Shown: in pieces, positions 53,936 to 61,719 of the stretch
Layout: each line of letters begins with the position of its first letter
Position numbering within the stretch: the stretch's first letter is position 1
NCBI RefSeq assembly: GCF_051811025.1
Contig: NZ_JBPWQE010000001.1
Coordinates: 3,782,001 to 3,846,000 of the forward strand
DNA length: 64,000 nt
Direction of reading: 5' to 3'
DNA from: Tardiphaga sp051811025
GTDB lineage: Bacteria > Pseudomonadota > Alphaproteobacteria > Rhizobiales > Xanthobacteraceae
Translations under genes and position numbers: made by a program
The notes under the pieces: generated by a model
Database searches by the model: none
What the model saw: the letters and a program-made list of their open reading frames with translations, nothing else
What the model was told of the DNA's origin: nothing

Positions 53936-54697
53936 TCAGACTTCGCCGCCGGCGACGGCAATGCTCTGGCCGGTGATGGAACTGGCGCCGGTGCCGCACA
54001 GCCACAGCACCGCGTCGGCGACTTCGCCGGGCGTCACCAGACGGCCCTGCGGATTGTGCTTCGCCAATTCGGCCACAGCTTGTTCGCGCGTACGGCCGGT
54101 CTTGCTCATGATGTTGTCGATGCTGCCTTCGAGCAGATCGGTCTCGGTGAAACCCGGGCACACCGCATTCACGGTGACGCCGCTCTTGGCGACTTCCAGC
54201 GCCACCGAGCGCACGAGACCAACAACGGCGTGCTTCGCAGCGCTGTAGGCGCTCACATAACCATAGCCCTTGAGGCCAGCCGTCGAAGCAACAGCAATGA
54301 TGCGGCCACTCTTGCGCTTGACCATCTCGGGCAGCACAGCCTGCGCCGCATAGACGACGCCCATGAAATTGACGTCCATCATGCGCTGAAACAACGCTGC
54401 GTCGGATTTCACGAAGGGCGCGGATTCCGCGGCGCCTGCATTGGCCACCAGGATATCGATCGGCTGGCGTTTCCCAGCATCGGCGATCGCGACATTCAGC
54501 GCGGTCTGATCGGACACATCGGCGGCAACAGCATAATGCGCGTCGCCGGCCGCGACGACCTCGTTCAGCACTGCAAGATTGCGCCCCATGATGGTCACGG
54601 TCGCACCGGCCTGCACGAGTGAGGCTGCGATGGCACGGCCGATGCCGCGGCCGCCGCCGGTCACCAGAGCGTGGGAGGAGCGAGACAATCCGGACAT
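53936..54697 (-). CDS. SDR-family 3-hydroxyacyl-CoA dehydrogenase-like
   Basis: 253 residues with the Rossmann motif TGGGRGIG (13-20), NAG (86-88) and the catalytic Ser138, Tyr151 and Lys155 (YSAAK). The C-terminal PGFTETDLLEG and ITGQSIAVAGGEV are typical of SDR dehydrogenases acting on CoA or ACP esters. In the pathway it probably reduces or oxidises the ring-derived hydroxy/oxo-acyl-CoA. An operator lies 43 nt upstream; the crotonase gene follows. Confidence 0.88.
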   Translation of the reverse strand: MSGLSRSSHALVTGGGRGIGRAIAASLVQAGATVTIMGRNLAVLNEVVAAGDAHYAVAADVSDQTALNVAIADAGKRQPIDILVANAGAAESAPFVKSDAALFQRMMDVNFMGVVYAAQAVLPEMVKRKSGRIIAVASTAGLKGYGYVSAYSAAKHAVVGLVRSVALEVAKSGVTVNAVCPGFTETDLLEGSIDNIMSKTGRTREQAVAELAKHNPQGRLVTPGEVADAVLWLCGTGASSITGQSIAVAGGEV

Positions 54698-54740
54698 GCG
54701 TCACCTTCCGCAGGCTCTCCATGAGCCTGCCTGGATATTA

Positions 54741-54754
54741 TTTTAGACTTCAAG
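54741..54754. promoter_or_regulatory. Regulon operator, copy 3
   Basis: TTTTAGACTTCAAG, matching copy 1 at 12 of 14 positions, lies 43 nt before the SDR gene. Confidence 0.65.
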
Positions 54755-54783
54755 CTTTTGCAAGAAAGCGGCAGGTCATGCTG

Positions 54784-55812
54784 CTAGCGGCTGCGGCGGA
54801 GCGTATCCGACGGGCTCTCGCCGTAACGGGCACGGTAGAAGCTGGCCATCCGGCTCGGATGGGTAAAGCCAAGATCGAAGGCCATATCAATAACGCGCTC
54901 GCCCGGCGCGGCCCGCAGCAGTCGTGCATTCAAATGCGTTAGCCGGATATCGAGCAACGCATCGGAAATCGACATGCCGAAATGCTTCTGGAAGCCGAGC
55001 TGCAGCGAACGTATCCCGATGCCAGCTGCGCGCGAGAGCCGATCGAGATCGAGCGGCTCAGTGGCATGAGCCTCAAGATAGTCCCGTGCCTTTCTCAGCA
55101 CTGACGGTAGCGGACCAAGGCGCGCGAGGGTGCGATCGATGGTGTCGGTGAGCGTATGTCGCTGACCGGTCAGCAACAGTCCAATCACGGAGTCACGCAG
55201 GGTCGCCGCCATCATCGGCGAGATCTGCTGCCCCGGCCCACGATGCTCCGCGAGATCGACGAGATATTCGATCTGGGACCCGATCGCGAGACCGAACGGC
55301 GTATTGAGATCGACCTCCGGATCAAACTCGATGATCGCTCCGGATCTCTCCGCCAGCGCCGCCGCGCGCTCCTCGACGAGCCGTCGTTCAACCAGCAGGA
55401 TCAGCTTGGCGCAATCGTCCTGCCAGATCATCTTTGTAGGCATGGTCGGCGACAGCAAGGACGCGGAACGCCCTGCCGACACCTCGATCGTCCGGCCGCC
55501 GGTACTGATCCGGGCGCCGCCATGCATTGGTATCTGCAGCAGAAAAAAGCGATCGAGACAGCCGGGGTCGATCGATACCGAACCGCCATAGGAGACGTAG
55601 TTCACGGAGAAGCCATCGAACGCCGCACAATTATGGAGCGCGTGAAAATCCGGCCAGGAGCGCTGCAAGGGATCCAGCGCATGCGGGCAGAAGATACGCC
55701 CGATCGAATCGGCAGCCTCGTCGATATCCCTGGTGAAAACGCGAGAGAACGCCGCAAGCCTTGCGGCGCGGGCCGGCTGGGCATTCCTCGATACGGCTGC
55801 GTCCAACACCAT
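54784..55812 (-). CDS. AraC/XylS-family regulator
   Basis: 342 residues. An AraC_binding_2-type N-terminal domain (VNYVSYGGSVSIDPGCLDRFFLLQIP) precedes the HTH (about 240-340: LDRLSRAAGIGIRSLQLGFQKHFGMSISD, AFDLGFTHPSRMASFYRARYGESP). This is the XylS/AndR type found beside aromatic-degradation genes, and an activator of anthranilate or related operons in other bacteria. It is divergent from the cupin/FMO genes and may activate them. Confidence 0.87.
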   Translation of the reverse strand: MVLDAAVSRNAQPARAARLAAFSRVFTRDIDEAADSIGRIFCPHALDPLQRSWPDFHALHNCAAFDGFSVNYVSYGGSVSIDPGCLDRFFLLQIPMHGGARISTGGRTIEVSAGRSASLLSPTMPTKMIWQDDCAKLILLVERRLVEERAAALAERSGAIIEFDPEVDLNTPFGLAIGSQIEYLVDLAEHRGPGQQISPMMAATLRDSVIGLLLTGQRHTLTDTIDRTLARLGPLPSVLRKARDYLEAHATEPLDLDRLSRAAGIGIRSLQLGFQKHFGMSISDALLDIRLTHLNARLLRAAPGERVIDMAFDLGFTHPSRMASFYRARYGESPSDTLRRSR

Positions 55813-56079
55813 GGTCCGATCGCCTGCGTTATTTGAAGCCTAGACTATCCATGTCCCGTCACGCCGCATAGTCGGCGCCCCGCCGCAAATATTGCCGTGC
55901 TGCACAACGAATGCGCAGGCCAGCGCGTGCGAGAGAGGCGTGTGCAGCGCAGCGTGGCCGCCCCTTCTCTGCACCGGTAATTATTTCGTCGTTTGGACAG
56001 CGGATTCGTTCAGCGGCTAGAGACAGACCGGCAGGTCACGCAGCATCCTTGCAGACGTGAAACCCAAGGGAGCGGTACT

Positions 56080-56529
56080 ATGGCGGCACTTGAAAAAGGC
56101 ATCACCCAGAACGGCGCCGGATATGGCGGAACCACGTGGAATATTCTCGGACAGGTCTATTTCCCGAAGGCCGTGACCGACTCCACCTTTGCTTTCGAGA
56201 CCAACAGCGATCCCGGCCAGTTCGTGCCGGTGCATATCCATCCGACCCAGGAAGAGTTCATCCTGGTTCAGGAGGGTATTCTCGACCTCAAGCTCGACGG
56301 CCAGTGGGTCCGCGCCCATGCCGGCGACCTGGTCCGCCTGCCCCGCGGCATTCCGCATGGCTATTTCAACAAGTCCGACAAGCCTGCCCGCGCCCTGTTC
56401 TGGGTTTCGCCGACGCAGAAGCTCGAAGCCCTATTCAAGCAATTGCACAATATGAGCGACATCGAAGCCATCGTGCGGGTCTCCGCCGAGCATGAGGTGA
56501 ACTTCCTGCCACCGGAGGCCAACGACTAG
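56080..56529 (+). CDS. Small cupin domain protein, paralogue B
   Basis: 149 residues from ATG 56080 (AAGGGAG upstream). Shares with the cupin at 48679 the blocks TWNILGQVYFPK, FVPVHIHPTQEEFILVQEG, GDLVRLPRGIPHGYFNKSD, ALFWVSPTQKLEALF and NFLPP. HIH and IPHG supply likely metal ligands. The flavin monooxygenase gene follows 116 bp downstream. The reaction is unknown; a paired role with the flavoenzymes is suggested by context only. Confidence 0.8.
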   Translation: MAALEKGITQNGAGYGGTTWNILGQVYFPKAVTDSTFAFETNSDPGQFVPVHIHPTQEEFILVQEGILDLKLDGQWVRAHAGDLVRLPRGIPHGYFNKSDKPARALFWVSPTQKLEALFKQLHNMSDIEAIVRVSAEHEVNFLPPEAND

Positions 56530-56645
56530 GCTTCAACAGCCGACCCCAGTTTTCACGCATCGCGGACGCTCCGCGCAGACACCCGTCTGCGCGCGTGAGC
56601 CCGCACGCACGCCATACAGCACTGCATTCAGACAGGAGACGAGCC

Positions 56646-58148
56646 ATGGTCAAACAGAAGAACGTTTGCGTCATCGGCGCCGGCATCGCCGGCCTTGCCG
56701 CCGCCAAGTCCTTCACGGCACGCGGGCACATGGTCACGGTGCTGGAACGCAGCGGCGATCTCGGCGGCGTCTGGGAGCCCGCGCGATCCTATCCGGAGGT
56801 CCAGACCCAGAGCCCCAAGGAGCTCTATCGCTTCACCGACAAGCTGATGCCGGCCAGCTATCCGGAATGGCCGAAGGGACCGCAGGTCCATGCCTATCTC
56901 ACCGACTATGCACGCGACTATAATCTGATCCCGCTGATGCGCTTCAACACGACCGTCGTGAGCATGAAACGCCGCGACGATAACCTGCCCGGCTGGACAC
57001 TTGAGACACGCGATGCGGCTGGCAACACCGCGCAGGAAACATTCGATTTCGTCGCGGTCTGTACCGGACAATTCAACGAGCGCAAGGAACTGCATCATCC
57101 CGGCGAAGACAAGTTCAAGGCCGCCGGTGGCGTCATCTTGCATTCGGCGGAGCACACAGATTCATCCATCGTCAAAGGCAAGAAGGTCGTCGTGCTCGGC
57201 GGCTCCAAATCGGCCACTGATATCGCCGTGCATTCGATCAATGCCGGCGCCAGCGCCGTCACCTTCGTCTATCGCGAGCCGGTCTGGCGCATTCCCTATT
57301 TCATCGGCGGCCTCATCAACTTCAAGCGCATCCTCTATATCCGCGCGCAGGAGGAGATGTTTCGGGGCTGGGGCCTGACTGCGCTCTCGCGGCTCAATCA
57401 CGCCATTGCCAAGCCCTTCATCTGGGCCAACTGGCGCGGGCTCGAGGCCATGCTGAAGACCCAGCTCAAGCTGAAGAAATGCGACATGGTGCCAGAAGGA
57501 CGTATCGAGGACGGCATCAACTGCTCGGTGCCGATCGCCACGCCGAACTTCTTCCCTATGGTTGCCGACGGACGCATCAAGGCGATCCGCGGCACCTTCG
57601 ATCACTATGACGGCAAGACCATCGTAATGTCAGGCGGCCAGCGCGTCGAAGCTGACGTTGCTGTGCTGGCTATCGGCTTCACACTCGGCGTGCCGTTCCT
57701 GCCGCAGCAATATCGCGACAAGCTCATCCAGGCTGACGGGCAGTATCGGCTGTATCGCGTGATCGCGAATCCGGATCTACCGGACATGGGATTCGTCGGC
57801 TTCAATTCCAGCTTCTGCTCGGTCCTGACAGCGGAAATGGCCGCCAACTGGCTGGTGCGCTATGCCGACAGCAAGCTGGCGAAGCAGCCGACCGCCGCTC
57901 AGATGCATGCGGATATGGACAAGATGCTGCATTTCAAGCGCGTCGAACGGCCCGCAGCCGGCGTTTATGGCGGGTTGTGCGTCGCGCCCTATCACTTCAA
58001 GCATTTTGACGAATTGCTCGACGATATGGGCGCCACCAGCAAACGGCGCAGCGCGCTGGTGGAGAAGTTCACGCCGCCGGACGCCGATGCCTATGCGCGT
58101 TTTCTCACATCGGCGCCGAACTACAAGGCGGAAGCGACAGCCGCGTGA
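56646..58148 (+). CDS. Flavin-containing monooxygenase (FMO/BVMO-like)
   Basis: 500 residues from ATG 56646 (AGGAGACGAGCC upstream). FAD motif GAGIAGLAAAKSF at the N-terminus, NADPH motif VVVLGGSKSATDIA near residue 180, with the FMO-type linker HSAEHTD before it. Class B flavoprotein monooxygenases oxidise N or S, or insert oxygen next to ketones. The substrate is unknown. A terminator follows, and the acyl-CoA dehydrogenase gene converges on it. Confidence 0.88.
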   Translation: MVKQKNVCVIGAGIAGLAAAKSFTARGHMVTVLERSGDLGGVWEPARSYPEVQTQSPKELYRFTDKLMPASYPEWPKGPQVHAYLTDYARDYNLIPLMRFNTTVVSMKRRDDNLPGWTLETRDAAGNTAQETFDFVAVCTGQFNERKELHHPGEDKFKAAGGVILHSAEHTDSSIVKGKKVVVLGGSKSATDIAVHSINAGASAVTFVYREPVWRIPYFIGGLINFKRILYIRAQEEMFRGWGLTALSRLNHAIAKPFIWANWRGLEAMLKTQLKLKKCDMVPEGRIEDGINCSVPIATPNFFPMVADGRIKAIRGTFDHYDGKTIVMSGGQRVEADVAVLAIGFTLGVPFLPQQYRDKLIQADGQYRLYRVIANPDLPDMGFVGFNSSFCSVLTAEMAANWLVRYADSKLAKQPTAAQMHADMDKMLHFKRVERPAAGVYGGLCVAPYHFKHFDELLDDMGATSKRRSALVEKFTPPDADAYARFLTSAPNYKAEATAA

Positions 58149-58154
58149 AGTGTC

Positions 58155-58180
58155 AGGCGAGCCGTGATCGGCTCGCCTTT
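58155..58180. terminator. Terminator after the FMO gene
   Basis: Perfect 10-bp stem AGGCGAGCCG / CGGCTCGCCT with loop TGAT, followed by TTT. It lies between convergent genes. Confidence 0.75.
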
Positions 58181-58184
58181 CCGC

Positions 58185-59357
58185 TCAATTGGTCTGCGCC
58201 GCCTTGATGAGCTCACGACCGATGATGACCTTCTGGACTTCGGTTGCGCCTTCATAGATGCGCAGCGCACGGATCTCGCGATAGAGCTCCTCGACCTTGA
58301 CGCCCGACTGCACGCCGAGACCGCCGAAAATCTGCACAGCACGGTCGATCACTGTCTGTGCCGCTTCGGTCGCGAACATCTTGGCCATGGCGGCTTCACG
58401 CGTGATGCGCGCCGCGCCCTGATCCTTGGTCCAGGCCGAGCGATAGACCAGCAGGGCCGATGCATCGATAGACGTGGCCATCTCCGCGAGTCCCGCTTGC
58501 GTCAGCTGAAGATCGCCCAGCGTATGGCCGAACATTTTCCGAGTTACCGACCGATGCAGCGCCTCGTCGAGCGCGCGTCGTGCGAGGCCGAGCGCGGCTG
58601 CGCCGACCGTCGAGCGGAACACATCGAGCGTCGCCATCGCCACCTTGAAGCCCTCGCCGTCCTTGCCGATACGGTTCGCCACCGGCACGCGGCAATCCTC
58701 GAATTTCAGCGTCGCCAGCGGATGTGGCGCGATCACATCGATCCGCTCCGCGATCGTAAAGCCCGGCGTGTCCGCATCGACCACAAAGGCGCTGATGCCG
58801 CGCGCGCCGGATTCGCCGGTGCGCAGGAACACGACATACTGGTCGGCAATGCCGCCATTGGAGATCCAGGTCTTGAGGCCATTGATGCGGACATGATCCG
58901 GACCATCAGGTACCGCCGTCGTCGTCATCGCAGCGACATCCGACCCTGCATCGGGCTCTGACAATGCGAAAGCTGCAATGGCCTCACCGCTACCCACGCG
59001 CGGCAGATAGCGTGATTTCAAGGCCTCCGAACCGAACAGGCTGATCGGGCCGGTGCCCAGTCCCTGCATCGCAAACGCGAAGTCGGCGAGACCAGTCTCA
59101 TAGGCCAGCGTTTCGCGGATCAGACATAGCGAGCGCACGTCGAAGGTCGGAAACATTCCGCCATGACTCGCCGGCACTGCTGCGCGCAACCATCCGCCAT
59201 CGCCGAGCGCCTTCACCAGACGCTTGCAGGAGCCATCGACGTCATGATGATCGACCAGACCGGGCAATGTCGCCTTGGCCCAGCGCGACAGGCCCGTGGC
59301 CAATTCGCGATGATGGTCTTCGAAAAACGGCCAGGACAAAAATGACTGATCGGACAT
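58185..59357 (-). CDS. Acyl-CoA dehydrogenase
   Basis: 390 residues from ATG 59357 (GAGGGAGGAAGCC upstream). The N-terminal FAALSEPDAGSD-like ALSEPDAGSDVAAM and the C-terminal IFGGLGVQSGVKVEELYREIR and IYEGATEVQK (catalytic Glu position) are those of a normal acyl-CoA dehydrogenase. It oxidises an acyl-CoA with FAD, passing electrons to an ETF. It carries an operator 35 nt upstream, so it belongs to the same regulon. The substrate is inferred to be a ring-derived CoA ester. Confidence 0.9.
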   Translation of the reverse strand: MSDQSFLSWPFFEDHHRELATGLSRWAKATLPGLVDHHDVDGSCKRLVKALGDGGWLRAAVPASHGGMFPTFDVRSLCLIRETLAYETGLADFAFAMQGLGTGPISLFGSEALKSRYLPRVGSGEAIAAFALSEPDAGSDVAAMTTTAVPDGPDHVRINGLKTWISNGGIADQYVVFLRTGESGARGISAFVVDADTPGFTIAERIDVIAPHPLATLKFEDCRVPVANRIGKDGEGFKVAMATLDVFRSTVGAAALGLARRALDEALHRSVTRKMFGHTLGDLQLTQAGLAEMATSIDASALLVYRSAWTKDQGAARITREAAMAKMFATEAAQTVIDRAVQIFGGLGVQSGVKVEELYREIRALRIYEGATEVQKVIIGRELIKAAQTN

Positions 59358-59392
59358 GGCTTCCTCCCTCGATGCATCGGCAATCGACATTG

Positions 59393-59406
59393 TTTTAAAC
59401 CTAAAG
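59393..59406. promoter_or_regulatory. Regulon operator, copy 4
   Basis: TTTTAAACCTAAAG, identical to copy 2 except for the last base, lies 35 nt before the acyl-CoA dehydrogenase gene. Confidence 0.72.
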
Positions 59407-59528
59407 AAATTTCGGACAAGGGCGATGGCCGAACTTCACAACATCGCCAAGCGGTAAGGCGCATGATCCATCACCCGGAGACCCGACATCCAACAACGAC
59501 GTGCCTCCGGATAAGGCAATCCACAACC

Positions 59529-59542
59529 CTTTAAGTCTAAAA
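59529..59542. promoter_or_regulatory. Regulon operator, copy 5
   Basis: CTTTAAGTCTAAAA; its reverse complement TTTTAGACTTAAAG matches copy 1 at 13 of 14 positions. It lies 67 nt before the GTG of the alpha/beta hydrolase and shares the divergent region with copy 4. Confidence 0.75.
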
Positions 59543-59609
59543 CTATCGCTTTTCATATATCTCGGACATGCTAGGATCACCCTTGTCCGACAGCACAGGA
59601 GGCCTATGC

Positions 59610-60437
59610 GTGCCAAATTCTGCAGCCCTGACGACGAAGGACGGCCGCTTCGGCTTTGAAGCCAAAGGCTCCCCCGCGGCGACGCCGCTGGTGTTTTTGC
59701 ACGGGATCGGTGGCGCCGGCCGCGGCTGGCGTAACCAGCTCGAGGCGTTCGGCGACCGTTATTATGCCATCGGCTGGGACATGCCGGGCTATGGCGGTTC
59801 GAAGCAACTTGAGACGCCCAGCATCCCAGCCTTCGCCGAAGCCCTGAAGGATTTTCTCGCGCAGATTGGCGCCGTGAAGCCCGTGCTGATCGGTCACTCC
59901 ATCGGCGGCATGATCGTGCAGCGACTGATGGTGGACTATCCGCACATCCCCGGCGCTATCGTGCTTGCGCAGACCACTTCCGCCTTCGGCAGCTCCGACG
60001 GCGAATGGCAGAAGAATTTCATCGACGCGCGGCTTGGCCCGCTCGACCGCGGCGAGACCATGGTGTCGATGGCGCCGAAGCTCGTGCAGGGTCTGATCGG
60101 CGACGATCCCGATCCCGCCGGCCTTGAGCTCGCGCGCGACTGCATGGCCTCGGTCAAGCCCGACACCTATCGTGCCTCGATGAAGGCGATGATCGGCTTC
60201 GATCTGCGCAAGAACATCGCGGACATCAAAATACCGACTTTAGTCCTATCCGGTTCAAAAGACAACAACGCTCCCGCGAAGACAATGGCCAAGATGGCCA
60301 CACTCGTGCCGGGCGCAACCTATGTCGAACTTGAAGGCGTCGGGCATCTCGCCAGCTTCGAACGCCCGCGCGAATTCAACGAAGTGCTCGCCGACTTTCT
60401 CAAAACCAGCCACAACCTTTCGGGGTCATCCTCATGA
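59610..60437 (+). CDS. Alpha/beta hydrolase, MhpC/enol-lactonase-like
   Basis: 275 residues from GTG 59610 with AGGAGG seven bases upstream; the longer frame has no ribosome-binding site. The triad is Ser in GHSIGGMI, Asp in SGSKDNNAP and His in GVGHLASFERP, with HGIGG as oxyanion segment. It belongs to the branch of ring-cleavage-product hydrolases and enol-lactonases. The stop overlaps the next start by four bases. It may hydrolyse a ring-opened or lactone intermediate. Confidence 0.85.
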   Translation: MPNSAALTTKDGRFGFEAKGSPAATPLVFLHGIGGAGRGWRNQLEAFGDRYYAIGWDMPGYGGSKQLETPSIPAFAEALKDFLAQIGAVKPVLIGHSIGGMIVQRLMVDYPHIPGAIVLAQTTSAFGSSDGEWQKNFIDARLGPLDRGETMVSMAPKLVQGLIGDDPDPAGLELARDCMASVKPDTYRASMKAMIGFDLRKNIADIKIPTLVLSGSKDNNAPAKTMAKMATLVPGATYVELEGVGHLASFERPREFNEVLADFLKTSHNLSGSSS

Positions 60438-61717
60438 ACAAGCCTGCCAGCAAGCCCGATCTCGACAGCATCGTTCTCGACAAGCCGATGTTCGATCCGA
60501 AGGCCTATCGTCTCGACGACGAACAGGCCGGGTTGATCGCCAAGGCGCGCGAGCTGGCGCAGGCTAATTTCGCCGGTCGCGCGGCGAAGTGGGATACCGA
60601 GGCCACCTTCCCGCTGGAGAACTACAAGGACCTGCACAAGGCCGGTCTGCTGGGCATCTCGATCCCGAAAGCCAATGGCGGTTCGGGCGCCGGCTATCAG
60701 ACCTATTCGCTCGCTGCCGCCGAAATCGGCCGCTATTGCGGCGCCACCGCGCTGACCTGGAATATGCATGTCTGCTCGACGCTGTGGTCCGGTCCACTCG
60801 CCGATGACCTCGACATGGATGACCAGATGCGCGCCGAACAGCACCGCCGCCGCGCCATCCACTACAAGCGCATCGTCGAAGACGGCGCGATCTATTCGCA
60901 GCCGTTCTCCGAAGGTGGCGCAGCGGCCGCAGGCGGCGTTGCATTCGGTACAGAAGCGAAGCCCGTCAAAGGTGGCTGGATCGTCAATGGCAAGAAGATC
61001 TTTGCGTCGCTGTCGGGCTTCGCCGATTATTACGGCGTACTCTGCACCGAGGTCGCTGAGGGCGAAAAGGCTTCGCGTCGCAACACGCTGTATCTGGCGA
61101 TCTCCGCCAAGTCCGAAGGCGTCTCCGTCGTCGGCGACTGGGATCCGCTGGGCATGCGCGGCACCGTTTCGCGCACGCTGATCTTCAAGGATGTGTTCGT
61201 TCCGGAAGATGCAGCGCTAATGCCGCGCGGCGTCTACTTCCAGGCCGCGATGCGCTGGCCCCACATGTTCCTGACGCTGTCGCCGACTTATGTTGGTCTC
61301 GCGCAGGCATCGTACGATTTCACCGTGAAGTACCTCCGCGGCGAAATCCCGGGCATGCCCCCAGTGAAGCGCCGGATGTATCCGACCAAGCAGATCGCCG
61401 TGGCGCAGATGCAGATCAAGCTCGAACAGCTCAAGTCGACCTGGTTCCAGGCTGTAACCGAAGCCTGCGCCAATCCGTCAAAGGAGCAGGTGCTGCGCGC
61501 CTATGCCGCCCAGTACACCGTGATGGAAGGCGCCAACGAACTCGCCGCGCTGGCGATCCGCACCTGCGGCGGTCAGGCCATGCTGAAGACGCTGCCGCTG
61601 GAGCGCATCTATCGCGACAGCCGCTGCGGTGCGCTGATGCTGCCCTGGACCGCCGAACTCTGCCTCGACCGTATTGGCCGAGAAGCACTATACGAGGCCG
61701 GTGAGAAAGACGAGTAA
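60434..61717 (+). CDS. Acyl-CoA-dehydrogenase-fold flavoprotein without canonical catalytic Glu
   Basis: 427 residues. The N-terminal FPLENYKDLHKAGLLGISIPKANGGSGAGYQTYSLAAAEIG pattern and central GWIVNGKKIFASLSGFADYY are those of the acyl-CoA dehydrogenase fold. The usual C-terminal YEG-Glu region is replaced by RIYRDSRCGALMLPWTAE, which resembles flavin monooxygenase members of the superfamily (DszC/HpaB-like group D). It may be an oxidase or monooxygenase rather than a dehydrogenase. It is translationally coupled to the hydrolase and the ligase. Confidence 0.8.
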   Translation: MNKPASKPDLDSIVLDKPMFDPKAYRLDDEQAGLIAKARELAQANFAGRAAKWDTEATFPLENYKDLHKAGLLGISIPKANGGSGAGYQTYSLAAAEIGRYCGATALTWNMHVCSTLWSGPLADDLDMDDQMRAEQHRRRAIHYKRIVEDGAIYSQPFSEGGAAAAGGVAFGTEAKPVKGGWIVNGKKIFASLSGFADYYGVLCTEVAEGEKASRRNTLYLAISAKSEGVSVVGDWDPLGMRGTVSRTLIFKDVFVPEDAALMPRGVYFQAAMRWPHMFLTLSPTYVGLAQASYDFTVKYLRGEIPGMPPVKRRMYPTKQIAVAQMQIKLEQLKSTWFQAVTEACANPSKEQVLRAYAAQYTVMEGANELAALAIRTCGGQAMLKTLPLERIYRDSRCGALMLPWTAELCLDRIGREALYEAGEKDE

Positions 61718-61719
61718 TC

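Noticed and set aside
53040..54722. Single 560-residue frame over crotonase and SDR genes
   Set aside because: Its N-terminal half is an out-of-frame reading of the SDR gene; the crotonase has its own start at 53891 with a ribosome-binding site.
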